DNA of 46,251 bases from Novosphingobium sp. FKTRR1 (GTDB lineage Bacteria > Pseudomonadota > Alphaproteobacteria > Sphingomonadales > Sphingomonadaceae), in assembly GCF_020404405.1 (NCBI RefSeq), contig NZ_JAIZDA010000029.1, forward strand, positions 1-46,251. The letters are read 5' to 3'. The position numbers were made by a program, and so were the translations under genes. Positions within the stretch are counted from its first letter, which is position 1; every line of letters begins with the position of its first letter. This document shows, piece after piece, positions 1-8,341 of this stretch. The notes under the pieces were generated by a model. The model made no database searches and had not been told where the DNA came from. It saw only the letters and a list, made by a program, of their open reading frames with translations.

Positions 1-1045
1 TCACCTGCATGGCCTCGACCGCCTTGGCCACGGCGGCGCCGCTCATTTCGGCATCCTTGGCCGACTGGCGGGCGATCTTCTCGGTCTGCGCGGCGTTGTC
101 GGCGGTCTGCTTGATGTTGCCGGTCATTTCCTCGATCGCGCTCGAAGCCTGTTCCGATGCCGAAGCCTGTTCGGACGCACCTTGCGCCAGCGTCTCGGCC
201 CCCGACGCCATCTGGCTGGCCCCGGTCGACACGTTCTGGGTCGCCGCTGCAACTTCGCCAATTACGGTGAGCAGTTTGTCGGTCATGCCATTCACTGCGC
301 CGATCAGATCGCTGATTTCGTCATTTGAGGTGATCCTTATCGACGATGCGAGATCACCGGCCGCTACGGCTTCGACTGCGGTTTGCACCTTGGTCAGTCC
401 GCCAGCGATGATCCGGGCAATCCAAACCGCGCTGCCAATCGCCAAGATCAGGGCCAGCGTGGCTACCGCGACCATGAGCGTGCGAGCCTGCTCATACGTG
501 GCGGTCGCCTGCTTCTGGACTTGCGTCAGCATGCGCCGCTGCATCGCGACCAGCTTACCGCTCGCTCCTTGGACGGCTTCAAGCTTGGCGAACTGGACCT
601 TGTTCGACAGCTCCGTGCCCTGCGCCTGCGCCGCAGGCATGTTCTTGAGGCCCAGATCGCGGATCTGCAGGTATGTCGGCTTAAGGTTCTGCCAATCCGC
701 CTTGAGGTCGGTCCAAAGCGGCCGGCTTTCGTCAGTGGCGAGAGCAAGTCCCTGATCCAGCTGATTTTCCAGATCCTGCAACGCATCATTGATATGGGCG
801 TTATAGATTGCAACGTCTTCGGGCACGTTGTTCAGCAAAACCGATTGCTGGTTGCCCACCAGTTGGGCGATGTCAGCTTGAACCGATTGGGCGATCTCAT
901 TCCCCCGCACCGGACCTTCCATCATCGCCTCGGCGGTTTCGTTCAGGGTCGCTGCCTGATTGATCCCGATGCTGACCGAAATCAGCAGCAGGGCGATCAG
1001 GACTGCAAAAGTTGCGGTCAGTTTCAGCTTGATCGTGGCACGCAT
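1..1045 (-). CDS. Methyl-accepting chemotaxis protein, 3' end cut by window edge
   Basis: Inner-membrane chemoreceptor that passes ligand signals to CheA through CheW. I translated 348 residues before the edge. A short cytoplasmic start is followed by TM1 at about 11-28, a helical periplasmic domain of about 160 residues (four-helix-bundle type), TM2 at about 189-210, a HAMP domain at about 211-263, and the start of the signalling domain, rich in Ala, Ser, Gln and Glu heptads. The conserved signalling hairpin and any methylation sites beyond residue 348 lie outside the window. The ATG at 1045 is preceded by GAGAT and sits 24 bases after the cheW stop, so the gene is the downstream member of the chemotaxis operon. 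The assignment is firm; the ligand is unknown. Confidence 0.93.
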   Translation of the reverse strand, partial: MRATIKLKLTATFAVLIALLLISVSIGINQAATLNETAEAMMEGPVRGNEIAQSVQADIAQLVGNQQSVLLNNVPEDVAIYNAHINDALQDLENQLDQGLALATDESRPLWTDLKADWQNLKPTYLQIRDLGLKNMPAAQAQGTELSNKVQFAKLEAVQGASGKLVAMQRRMLTQVQKQATATYEQARTLMVAVATLALILAIGSAVWIARIIAGGLTKVQTAVEAVAAGDLASSIRITSNDEISDLIGAVNGMTDKLLTVIGEVAAATQNVSTGASQMASGAETLAQGASEQASASEQASSAIEEMTGNIKQTADNAAQTEKIARQSAKDAEMSGAAVAKAVEAMQV

Positions 1046-1069
1046 CGGGGATCTCGCGTTGGGGGGCGG

Positions 1070-1603
1070 TCAGGCCAGGTTGGGGGAGGCGGCGGCTGCG
1101 CCGCCCTGAAAGCTCGACAGGATCACCGGCAGGCTGGGCAGGATCACGAACTGCGCATCGCGGTGGACGATCGCCGCGACGAAATCGCTGCGCCAGCGCA
1201 TGCCCAGCGCGGGTGCGGGCTCGATCGGCAGGCCTTCCAGATTGGCGACATCGAGCACTTTTTCGGCGAGGAGCCCGATCGTCGTCGCCTCGCCGTCAAG
1301 GTCGGTCTCGATCACGATGATGCGGCAATCGTCGTCAAGCGGGGCGCGATCCATGCCGAAGGCCACCCGCAAGTCCGCCACCGGCACGATTCGGCCGCGC
1401 ACGTTGACCAGCCCGTCAAGCGCGGCGGTGGCGCCCGGCACGGCGGTAATCGGCGGAACCTCGACGATCTCGCGTACCGACTGGGCGTCGATCGCGAAGA
1501 TCTCGCCCTCCATGGCAAAGGTCAGCGCGCTGGCAAAGGCCATGCTGGCGGGATCGGGCAGGGTCGATGTCGCCTGATCCGAGGCGGGCTGGGCGCTGCT
1601 CAT
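1070..1603 (-). CDS. cheW: Chemotaxis coupling protein CheW
   Basis: Adaptor that links chemoreceptors to the CheA kinase in the cytoplasmic signalling array. The product has 177 residues: a disordered Ser/Ala/Pro start of about 22 residues and then one CheW-like SH3-type domain. Recognisable pieces are the IDAQSVREIVEV segment, the LVNVRGRIVPVADLR segment typical of the family, and a RIIVIE strand. The start at 1603 overlaps the cheA stop as ATGA, which implies translational coupling and fixes the start. The mcp gene follows 24 bases downstream. Nothing is unusual. Confidence 0.95.
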   Translation of the reverse strand: MSSAQPASDQATSTLPDPASMAFASALTFAMEGEIFAIDAQSVREIVEVPPITAVPGATAALDGLVNVRGRIVPVADLRVAFGMDRAPLDDDCRIIVIETDLDGEATTIGLLAEKVLDVANLEGLPIEPAPALGMRWRSDFVAAIVHRDAQFVILPSLPVILSSFQGGAAAASPNLA

Positions 1604-3648
1604 GCCGCTTCTCCGTTGGTCTGCTCGGCCAGTGCATGCTGGCTTTCGCGCGCCAGTGCGATCAGGTGGCCGCAATCGAGGATCAGCGCCACAGTGCCAT
1701 CGCCCAGGATCGTCGCCCCCGAAAACACGCCAAGGCCTGAATGAAAGCGCGACAGCGACTTGATGACCGTCTGGGTGTTGCCGATGATCTGATCGACCAC
1801 CAGTCCCACGCGCGAACTGCCCCGCTCGGAGTTGCCGAGGCCCACGACCACCACCTTTTGATGCAGATCGGCCGGGCGCTGCACGGCAAAGCTTTCGCGC
1901 AGCCGCAGATAGGGGATGAGCTGGCCGCGCACATTGAGGAAATTGCGCCGTCCGTTGGCGATGATCTCGGTTTGCGGCAGTTCGAGGCATTCCTCCACGG
2001 CCGAGAGCGGGATGGCAAAACGGCCATCGCCAACCCGCACCAGCATGCATTCGATGATCGCCAGCGTCAGCGGCAGATGCAGGGTAAAGGTCGTTCCCTT
2101 GCCCTGCGTGCTGGCGATCTCGATCGTGCCGCGCAGCGAATCGATGCTGCGCTTGACCACGTCCATGCCCACGCCGCGCCCGGACAAGTTGGTGATGGTG
2201 CTGGCCGTCGAGAATCCGGGATGGAAGATCATCTGGAACAAGGCGGCATCGGAAAGCGGTGTCCCGGCCGCGATCAGGCCTTGCGCTTCGGCCTTGGCGC
2301 GGATGCGCGCGCGATCAAGGCCGCGCCCGTCATCGGTGATGGAGATCAGCACTTCGCCACCGGCCTGCCGCGCCGAAAGCGTGATCTGCCCGGTCTCGCT
2401 CTTGCCTGCCGCAATGCGGTCGTCGGCCGGTTCAAGCCCGTGGTCGCAACTGTTGCGGATCAGGTGGACCAGTGGATCGGCCAGCCGCTCGATCACCGTC
2501 TTGTCGACTTCGGTCGCCTCGCCCTCGGTCACGAAAGTGATGGCCTTGCCGGTCTCCTGCGCAAGATCGTAGACAAGGCGGCGATAGCGGCCGAACAAGT
2601 TGCCGACGGGCATCATCCGCAGGGCCATCGTGGTGTCGCGCAGCTCGCTCGACAGCCGGTCGATGTCCTCGGACACTGCGCGCAGCATGATCGGATCGAC
2701 CTGACCGTTACGGGTGGTCAGTTGCGCCAGGCGGCTTTGCGCGATGACCAGTTCGCCCACGCGGTTCATCAATTCGTCAAGCCGTTCGGCCTGCACCCGC
2801 ACGCTTTCCTGCGGACGGACCACGGCCTTTGCGGGTATTTCGGCCTGACCCGCTGCGGCATCGGGTCGCGCTGCATTGGCGATGGCAGTCGCCGTTCCGG
2901 ACCGAGCCTCGCCCGGCAGACTTGCTGGCGCAAGCGGCGTCAGCGTCAGTTCCATGTCGTCGAGAATGAAGATGAACACATCTTCGATCTGTTCGCGCGT
3001 GGCTGCGCCGTGCAGTTCGACATCCCATGCCAGATAGCATTCGGTCGGCACGAACTGGTCGAACGGGGGCAGGTCATCGAGGTGCAGGCGAACCCGGCAT
3101 TCGCCAAGATTGCGCAACTCCTGCAGCAGCGCGGCAGGATTGGTGCCGTTGGCCATCGCGCCGGGGGGCAGCTTGAAATGGATGGCCCAGCCTTCGCCCG
3201 GAGCGTTCGGTGCGTGGGTGGCTGCGGAAGTCTGTTGCCCGGTCGGCTCGTGCCCGCCTGCGGATTCGGGCATCGCGGCATAGAGTTCGGCAAGGATCAG
3301 GTTCCCGGCCGCTTCAAGCCGTTCGTCGCGCGGCCCATCGCGGTGGTCGATCAGCGCGCGCATATGGTCGCGCGCCGAAAGGACCGCGCTCACCAGCGCC
3401 GGGGTGGCGGCGGACAGGCCCTTGCGCACCCGGTCGAAAGCGGTTTCGCAGTGGTGCGTAAAACCGGCCAGCGCATCGAAGCCGAACATCGCGCCCGAAC
3501 CCTTGAGCGTGTGCAACCCGCGGAACACTTCGTCGACCGCTCCCCGGTCGCCAAGGTCGCGCCCAAGGTCCAGCAGCGCCTTCTCGATCTGGTCGAGCAG
3601 GTCCAGTGCCTCGGACGCGAAGGCTTCGACCGGATCGTTGCTGCTCAT
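1600..3648 (-). CDS. cheA: Chemotaxis histidine kinase CheA
   Basis: Cytoplasmic kinase that autophosphorylates on an HPt histidine and passes phosphate to CheY (and CheB if present). The 682-residue product has an N-terminal HPt domain with GLHTLKGSGAMFGF (phospho-acceptor His46), a variable middle part, a dimerisation helix pair, a HATPase_c domain with N-box HLIRNSCDHGLE, G1-type DDGRGLD and G2-type GRGVGMDVV, and a C-terminal CheW-like regulatory domain. The start at 3648 is chosen because it overlaps the cheY stop as ATGA and the protein then begins directly with the HPt helix. cheY lies upstream and cheW downstream, each coupled by overlap. Confidence 0.96.
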   Translation of the reverse strand: MSSNDPVEAFASEALDLLDQIEKALLDLGRDLGDRGAVDEVFRGLHTLKGSGAMFGFDALAGFTHHCETAFDRVRKGLSAATPALVSAVLSARDHMRALIDHRDGPRDERLEAAGNLILAELYAAMPESAGGHEPTGQQTSAATHAPNAPGEGWAIHFKLPPGAMANGTNPAALLQELRNLGECRVRLHLDDLPPFDQFVPTECYLAWDVELHGAATREQIEDVFIFILDDMELTLTPLAPASLPGEARSGTATAIANAARPDAAAGQAEIPAKAVVRPQESVRVQAERLDELMNRVGELVIAQSRLAQLTTRNGQVDPIMLRAVSEDIDRLSSELRDTTMALRMMPVGNLFGRYRRLVYDLAQETGKAITFVTEGEATEVDKTVIERLADPLVHLIRNSCDHGLEPADDRIAAGKSETGQITLSARQAGGEVLISITDDGRGLDRARIRAKAEAQGLIAAGTPLSDAALFQMIFHPGFSTASTITNLSGRGVGMDVVKRSIDSLRGTIEIASTQGKGTTFTLHLPLTLAIIECMLVRVGDGRFAIPLSAVEECLELPQTEIIANGRRNFLNVRGQLIPYLRLRESFAVQRPADLHQKVVVVGLGNSERGSSRVGLVVDQIIGNTQTVIKSLSRFHSGLGVFSGATILGDGTVALILDCGHLIALARESQHALAEQTNGEAA

Positions 3649-4013
3649 CGGCCCAGTACCTTTTGCGCGATCTTGATAAGTTGCGTCGGTTCGAACGGCT
3701 TGACCAACCAACCGGTAGCCCCGGCGGCGCGGGCCTGTGCCTTGATCGCATCGTCGGATTCGGTGGTCAGGAACACGATCGGCACGCCCGCCTGGCTCGG
3801 CGATTTGCGCAGTTCGCGGATCATCGTCAGGCCATCCATGTTGGGCATGTTGAGGTCGGTGATGATCAGGTCGAAGCGCGTTGCGGTCGCCTTGCCCAAG
3901 CCTTCGACCCCGTCGCCCGCTTCGGTCACGGCATAACCGGCGCCGGTCAGCGCGACCCGGATCGCCATGCGCAGGCTGGCCGAATCATCGACGGTAAGGA
4001 TGGAGGCGCTCAT
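3645..4013 (-). CDS. cheY: Chemotaxis response regulator CheY
   Basis: Single-domain receiver that accepts phosphate from CheA and controls the flagellar motor. In 122 residues all receiver landmarks are present: acidic pair Asp9-Asp10, phospho-acceptor Asp53 in LIITDLNMPNMDG, Thr83 in VFLTTES and Lys105 in LVKPF. There is no output domain. The ATG at 4013 shares one base with the stop of the upstream STAS gene (TGATG), and the stop overlaps the cheA start, so the three are translationally coupled. Confidence 0.95.
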   Translation of the reverse strand: MSASILTVDDSASLRMAIRVALTGAGYAVTEAGDGVEGLGKATATRFDLIITDLNMPNMDGLTMIRELRKSPSQAGVPIVFLTTESDDAIKAQARAAGATGWLVKPFEPTQLIKIAQKVLGR

Positions 4014-4330
4014 CAGCCTTGCCCCGCGCCGAGCCAGAACCGTGCAAGATCGGACTTGTCGGGGTCGGCGTCGATTCCGTCGGGTGCGATGCCGATGTTT
4101 GCAAGGTGCGCGCAAATCGTCGGACTGACCGGACCGGTCAGGCGCAGGGAATGACCATGATTTTCAGAATGACGCCGGGCAACTTCGATAAGCTGCACGA
4201 AGCTGGCATCGATTGTGCTGGTGCCGGAAAGATCGACCGAAATATCGTCGGTGGCAACATGCTCCTTTATGCGCTGAAACATGTCCGTGACGTGGGACAT
4301 CGTAGCCATTTCACCGATGGAAATTTCCAC
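4013..4330 (-). CDS. STAS-domain protein heading the chemotaxis operon
   Basis: Small soluble protein of 105 residues with one STAS (anti-sigma-antagonist type) domain. The motif DLSGTSTIDASFVQLIEVA matches the loop in which such proteins carry a phosphorylatable Ser or Thr; here the nearby hydroxyl residues are S35, T37, S38 and T39. STAS proteins bind partner kinases or nucleotides. At the head of a che operon it may tune the CheA pathway, but that is inference from position. The start is GTG at 4330; an in-frame ATG seven codons later is an alternative. It is the first gene of the operon. Confidence 0.85.
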   Translation of the reverse strand: MEISIGEMATMSHVTDMFQRIKEHVATDDISVDLSGTSTIDASFVQLIEVARRHSENHGHSLRLTGPVSPTICAHLANIGIAPDGIDADPDKSDLARFWLGAGQG

Positions 4331-4467
4331 AAGAGATCTCTTCTATGCTGCGGTCTGACCACGGCATTTTATGGTCGGCGAATGTAGGTTTCTTCTCGGG
4401 TAGCGTAGGGGGAAAACCATATTCGGAGCCAGGCAGGGCAGGGGCCGTGCAGCCGCAGCACAAGCGT

Positions 4468-4496
4468 CGGGCGGGTCATGTCGCCATGCCCGCCCG
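4468..4496. other. Inverted repeat, possible terminator
   Basis: An 8-base perfect inverted repeat (CGGGCGGG and CCCGCCCG, 13-base loop) lies in the 205-base gap between the STAS gene and the 4536-5240 gene. It sits 40 bases past the stop of the latter. No T-run follows on the minus strand, so rho-independent termination is uncertain. Nothing else is recognised in this gap. Confidence 0.4.
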
Positions 4497-4535
4497 GATC
4501 GTCGTTCTGTTGTTTTGCGCAGACAGGTTGGCGGG

Positions 4536-5240
4536 TCAGCCTGCGGCGAGCAGGGCCAGCCCTGAGGCAACTGTTTCGCCATCGCTCGTATGCGCGATGT
4601 CGATGCGCTCGGTCGCGACGATATGCCCGGCTACACCCGGATGGTGGCGTTCAAGGTAATCGACGAGGTAGGCACCGGCATTGCTGCGCCCTTTGCCGTC
4701 GCTGAACACCACGATGCGCTGCGCCGACTGGAGCGCGATCGCGATGCGCTCGTAGTAGTGATCTTCCTCGGCAGCGTGGCCGCCGTCATGGTCGTCGTTG
4801 CCCTGTTTGTGCTCGATCCGGCGCCGCGACCCATCGGCGTCCTCGGGCTTGATCACCGTCGGGTTACCATCGCTGTCGCCATTGGCGAACAGTCGGGCCT
4901 GCTGGTGGTCGATCAGCACGATGCAAGTGGCTTCGGCCGGCTCGACCGGGCCAGCAGGCGCTACTTTCGCTCGGGTCAGCAGCGCGCGCAAGCCGCGCAA
5001 ATCGTCGGCACCCACGTCCTTGTCATGCGATTTGCCGAGCGTAATGTGGTCAGTGTCGATCGCGAAGTCGTATCCGCCGCCGTGTCGTTCGGTCAGGCTG
5101 CCCAGATGGGGCAGCAGCGACAGCACATCGTGCCATTCGAGGTTGTGTGATGCCGGGTGCTGCATGATGCTGGCAAGGATCTTGCGCTGATGCCCGTTGA
5201 GGTGCCCGTTCAGGGGGGCGTCGGCCGTGGACGTGGACAT
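4536..5240 (-). CDS. HicA-like N-terminal domain fused to a release-factor-like (baeRF/eRF1-type) domain, function unknown
   Basis: A 234-residue soluble protein. Residues about 15-85 resemble a HicA-type double-stranded-RNA-binding fold: an initial helix, VLSLLPHLGSLTERHGGGYD, a short strand pair, then SHDKDV and a helix LRGLRALLTRAKV, echoing the HPHPxKD...LRxILKQAGL layout of HicA. After a linker, residues about 100-234 begin CIVLIDHQQARLF, pass an acidic His-rich insert, and end with AQRIVVFSDGKGRSNAGAYL and HHPGVAGHIVATERID, which resembles bacterial eRF1-like domains of host-attachment type. No HicB partner is adjacent. The ATG at 5240 is preferred over 5252 because GGAG lies six bases upstream of it. 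Domain names rest on remembered sequence patterns. Confidence 0.6.
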   Translation of the reverse strand: MSTSTADAPLNGHLNGHQRKILASIMQHPASHNLEWHDVLSLLPHLGSLTERHGGGYDFAIDTDHITLGKSHDKDVGADDLRGLRALLTRAKVAPAGPVEPAEATCIVLIDHQQARLFANGDSDGNPTVIKPEDADGSRRRIEHKQGNDDHDGGHAAEEDHYYERIAIALQSAQRIVVFSDGKGRSNAGAYLVDYLERHHPGVAGHIVATERIDIAHTSDGETVASGLALLAAG

Positions 5241-5337
5241 GCTGGTCTCCATCGATGCGTGATCGCGCGCTGGCAGAGCCCGCGCGGATCACGATGCGTC
5301 GATGAGGCGTTGCGACCGGGCAGGGCCGCTTGCCAGC

Positions 5338-5382
5338 GTCGGAAACTACCCACGCGGTCGCTGCGTATGGGTGGTTTCCGAC
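5338..5382 (-). terminator. Long inverted repeat after the SDR gene
   Basis: A 15-base inverted repeat with one mismatch (5338-5352 against 5368-5382, 15-base loop) begins 21 bases after the SDR stop on the minus strand. It would form a very stable stem in the SDR transcript. There is no clear U-run, so its role as terminator or 3' stabiliser is inferred. Confidence 0.5.
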
Positions 5383-5403
5383 GGGCTGCGTCACCCGATT
5401 GCG

Positions 5404-6183
5404 CTACATTGCCGAAATGCCGCCGTCGAGTTTCAGTTCGGCGCCGGTCATGAAGCGGCTTTCGTCGCTGGCGAGGTACAGCACGCCATTGGCGATGTCC
5501 TGCGGATCGCCCACCCGGCCCAGCGGGATCTGGCGCGCGAGCTTGCCCATGACCACGTCCTTGGCCAGCCCGGCGTTGGTGCTGATGCCATCGAGGATCG
5601 GCGTGTCGACAAAAGTCGGGTGCACCGAGTTGCAGCGGATGTCCCAGCCGCGCTTGGCACAGTACAGCGCCACCGACTTGGACAGCATCCACACCGCCGC
5701 CTTGCTGGCGTTGTAGCCGGGCATCGTGTCCGATGCGATCAGCCCGGCGATCGAGCTGATGTTGATGATCGATCCGGGCTGGTTGTCGCGCAGCAGCGGC
5801 AGCGCCTTCTGGCAGCCGAGGAATACCGAATCGACGTTGATGGCAAAGCCGCGATGCCAGTCGTCCAGCGTGCAGGTCTCGATATTGCCGCGCACGCCCA
5901 CGCCTGCATTGTTGACCAGCACCGACAGCCCGCCCAGTGCTTGCGCGGCCAGCGCTATAGCGGCGTCCCAATCGTCGGGGCTGGTCACGTCATGGTGCAG
6001 GGAAAAGGCCGTGCCTTCGCCGAATTCGGCATTGATCGCGGCGGCCTGCGCGGCGGCGCCATCGCCGTTGATGTCGGTCAGCAGCACTCTGGCCCCTTCG
6101 CGCGCGAGCGTATGCGCGTGCGCCGCGCCAAGTCCTTGCGCCGCGCCGGTGACCAGCGCCTTCTTGCCGCTAACGCGCCCCAT
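5404..6183 (-). CDS. Short-chain dehydrogenase/reductase (SDR family)
   Basis: Classical SDR of 259 residues that should oxidise or reduce a hydroxyl/keto substrate with NAD(P). The Rossmann glycine motif is TGAAQGLGAAH near residue 12, an acidic residue follows the second strand (LLTDING) and favours NAD(H), NNAGVG is present, the catalytic Ser lies in IINISSIAG, and the YNASKAAV motif supplies Tyr and Lys. The C-terminal part ends GAELKLDGGISAM. It resembles 3-alpha/20-beta-hydroxysteroid or cyclic-alcohol dehydrogenases of sphingomonads, but the substrate cannot be read. The ATG at 6183 is preferred to that at 6192 because GGAG lies eight bases upstream. It appears monocistronic. Confidence 0.9.
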   Translation of the reverse strand: MGRVSGKKALVTGAAQGLGAAHAHTLAREGARVLLTDINGDGAAAQAAAINAEFGEGTAFSLHHDVTSPDDWDAAIALAAQALGGLSVLVNNAGVGVRGNIETCTLDDWHRGFAINVDSVFLGCQKALPLLRDNQPGSIINISSIAGLIASDTMPGYNASKAAVWMLSKSVALYCAKRGWDIRCNSVHPTFVDTPILDGISTNAGLAKDVVMGKLARQIPLGRVGDPQDIANGVLYLASDESRFMTGAELKLDGGISAM

Positions 6184-6272
6184 CTCATCCACTCCTGCCG
6201 TTGTTGCTTTGGCCCATCCTTGCGGGGGACGCGCGCGCGCGCAACGGGTATTTCAGCGAGTGGTTAAACTTG

Positions 6273-6827
6273 TCAGCGGTCCGCGAGCATCCCGGCGCCC
6301 AGCAGCAGCAGCATCTTGACGTCGATCGCCATGCCCTCCGCGCGCCTTGCCGCTACGAAATCGGCAATTTCGGCAAGGGGCACATGGTGGACGATGATGC
6401 CCTCGTCATCGATCCCGCCACCTTCCGAAACGCGCTCCAGCCCGGTGGCGCGGTACAGCGTGAAGCATTCGCTGACCATGCCCGGCGAGGAATAGAACAT
6501 CCCCAGCGATTCGATGCGGGCCGCGCGGTAGCCGGTTTCCTCTTCCAGTTCGCGCGCGGCGGCGGTGGCGGGGTCTTCGCCTTCGCTGCCTTCGGTATCG
6601 CCGATCAGCCCGGCGGGCAGTTCCAGACAGGGGCGGCCCAGCGGCACGCGGAACTGTTCGACAAGGATGACATTGTCCGCATCATCGATGGCCAGAATCA
6701 CGCCCGCACCGATGTTGCGGCTGCGTCCGACATATTCCCAGCGGCCGCGTGTCTTGGCGACAATGAAGCGGCCTTCCCAGCGCACTTCTTCGGGATTGTC
6801 GCGGTATTCCTGTTCGTTGGTCGTCAT
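6273..6827 (-). CDS. NUDIX hydrolase, ADP-ribose pyrophosphatase-like
   Basis: Cytoplasmic pyrophosphohydrolase of 184 residues, probably acting on ADP-ribose or another nucleotide sugar. The fold begins with VILAIDDADNVILVEQFR and PCLELPAGLIGD, as in the NudF/ADPRase group. The NUDIX helix reads ATAAARELEEETGY; the glycine-rich loop before it is about two residues longer than the canonical G-x5-E spacing. SPGMVSE downstream is also typical of ADPRases. The start at 6827 overlaps the upstream TPM gene stop as ATGA, so it is the last gene of the lemA-TPM-TPM-nudix unit. Confidence 0.9.
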   Translation of the reverse strand: MTTNEQEYRDNPEEVRWEGRFIVAKTRGRWEYVGRSRNIGAGVILAIDDADNVILVEQFRVPLGRPCLELPAGLIGDTEGSEGEDPATAAARELEEETGYRAARIESLGMFYSSPGMVSECFTLYRATGLERVSEGGGIDDEGIIVHHVPLAEIADFVAARRAEGMAIDVKMLLLLGAGMLADR

Positions 6828-7492
6828 ACTTCGATCAGTCGGTCCGGAAGTTCGTTTACATCGTTGGCCGCGCGCGGGAAGTGTTCGGCCAGCACGCGGC
6901 CGACCTGCTCCACCGCCGCGACCATGCCGTCGGCCAGCCGATCTTCGCGCAAATGCCCTAACAAGGCGTGCATCGCCTCGCCCCATACCTCGGGCATGAC
7001 CCGCTCGGCGATCGCGCTGTCGGCGATGATCTCGGCACGATGTTCGGCGAGCGAGACGTAGATCAGGATGCCGGTGTGCCCGGTGGTGCGGCTTTCCGCG
7101 CCGATCCGAAAGCAGGTGAGCGCGCGGGCATGAACACGCGCGGCCTTGACCGGGGGCGGGGTCAGGAACAGCCGCAGCGGGCTCCACGCCTGTAAGGCGA
7201 GCATGCTCAGGAACTTCACCAGCGCCACGATCAGCGCCACGCCGAACACCGCCCGCGGGCTCCAGTCATGCGCCCACAGGCCAAGTGCGGCGTCGATCAG
7301 CGCCAGATAGAAGTGCGGTGCCAGTTCCAGCGCGGCGAGCGCCAGGAAGGCGACGAACACCGCCCAGATCAGCGCGATGTCGCGATAGCTGTCGGAACGC
7401 GGAGTCACGATCGTCACGATCTCGCCCGCCGTGTTGGCCTCGGCTGCGGTCACCGCCTGCGCCACGCGGGTGCGGTCTGTATCGGTCAGCAT
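6824..7492 (-). CDS. TPM-domain membrane protein
   Basis: Product of 222 residues related to the C-terminal partner of LemA/YgcG clusters. After a short soluble start (AVTAAEANTAGEIVTIV, typical of the TPM fold), two hydrophobic stretches at about residues 38-60 and 75-105 look membrane-spanning. The TPM domain then resumes with FRIGAESRTTGHTGILIYVSLAEHRAEII, and a helical tail ends before the nudix overlap. Thus the membrane segments appear inserted in the TPM domain. The start at 7492 lies two bases after the upstream TPM gene stop. Such proteins are thought to act in envelope maintenance; the biochemical role is not established. Confidence 0.85.
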   Translation of the reverse strand: MLTDTDRTRVAQAVTAAEANTAGEIVTIVTPRSDSYRDIALIWAVFVAFLALAALELAPHFYLALIDAALGLWAHDWSPRAVFGVALIVALVKFLSMLALQAWSPLRLFLTPPPVKAARVHARALTCFRIGAESRTTGHTGILIYVSLAEHRAEIIADSAIAERVMPEVWGEAMHALLGHLREDRLADGMVAAVEQVGRVLAEHFPRAANDVNELPDRLIEV

Positions 7493-7493
7493 G

Positions 7494-8315
7494 TCACCAG
7501 CTCCCCGACGATCCGCCGCCGCCGAAGCTGCCGCCACCACCCGAAAAGCCGCCCCCACCGCCGCCGCCCCAGTCGGAACCGCCGCCAAAGCCGCTGCTGC
7601 CACCGCCGCTGCCCCAGCCGCCCGACGGGAAGATCATCACGCCGGGGCTGCGATAGCGCCGTCCGCCGCCGCCCAGTGCGCGCAGGAACGGCAGCACGAA
7701 GAACAGGCCGAAGATCACCAGAAACACCACCGAGCCGAAGTCGAAACGGGGCGCCTTGGCAGCCTTGGCGGTGACTTGCGCGGCCTGCGCCACCTTGCGC
7801 GCCTCATCGGGCGGCAGTTGCAACTGCACGATCAGTTGATCGACCGCCGCGTTGATCCCGCCGGGATAGTCGTTCTGCTTGAACCGGGGCACGATCTCGC
7901 GCTGGATGATCACGCTCGACAGTGCATCTGTCAGGATCCCTTCGAGGCCATAGCCGACCTCGACCCGCACTTTGTGCTCTTTGGGCGCGACGATCAGCAG
8001 CGCGCCGTCGTTGCGCTGCTTGTCACCCAGACCCCACGCACGACCAAGCCGATAGCCATAGTCCTCGATCTCGTACCCCTGCAGATCGGGCACGGTGACG
8101 ACCACCAGTTGCCGCTGCGATTGCTGTTCGAGCAGCGCGAGCTTGCCTTCGAGCGCGGCGGCCTGATCGGGCGTGAGCAGGTGCGCGTCATCGACCACCC
8201 GCCCGGTCAATTGGGGAAAGGTTTGCGCTTGCGCCTGCGCCGGGGCGAGGGCGAGCGCAAAGACGGCAAGGACCAGTGCGAACACCGGTCCTGCCCATGT
8301 CAGAAGCCGTTTCAT
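7494..8315 (-). CDS. TPM-domain protein, YgcG family, with Gly-rich tail
   Basis: Secreted and membrane-anchored protein of 273 residues. An N-terminal signal peptide (about 1-28, ending AQAQAQ) is followed by a TPM phosphatase-like domain (GRVVDDAHLLTPDQAAALE at about 38, QLVVVTVPDLQGYEIEDYG, and DGALLIVAPKEHKVRVEVG), then a hydrophobic segment VVFLVIFGLFFVLPFL at about 198-213, and a low-complexity Gly/Ser tail of about 45 residues. This layout is standard for YgcG. It lies 26 bases downstream of lemA; LemA and YgcG-type genes are commonly paired. Confidence 0.9.
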   Translation of the reverse strand: MKRLLTWAGPVFALVLAVFALALAPAQAQAQTFPQLTGRVVDDAHLLTPDQAAALEGKLALLEQQSQRQLVVVTVPDLQGYEIEDYGYRLGRAWGLGDKQRNDGALLIVAPKEHKVRVEVGYGLEGILTDALSSVIIQREIVPRFKQNDYPGGINAAVDQLIVQLQLPPDEARKVAQAAQVTAKAAKAPRFDFGSVVFLVIFGLFFVLPFLRALGGGGRRYRSPGVMIFPSGGWGSGGGSSGFGGGSDWGGGGGGGFSGGGGSFGGGGSSGSW

Positions 8316-8341
8316 CGGGCGCCTCCCGCCGGCGCGGAGGA

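Noticed and set aside
1741..3936. Plus-strand open frame opposite cheA
   Set aside because: The translation lacks any family pattern and is explained by the codon usage of cheA on the other strand.
6226..6250. CGCGCG tract between the SDR and nudix genes
   Set aside because: Short alternating GC run, expected at this base composition; no sign of function.
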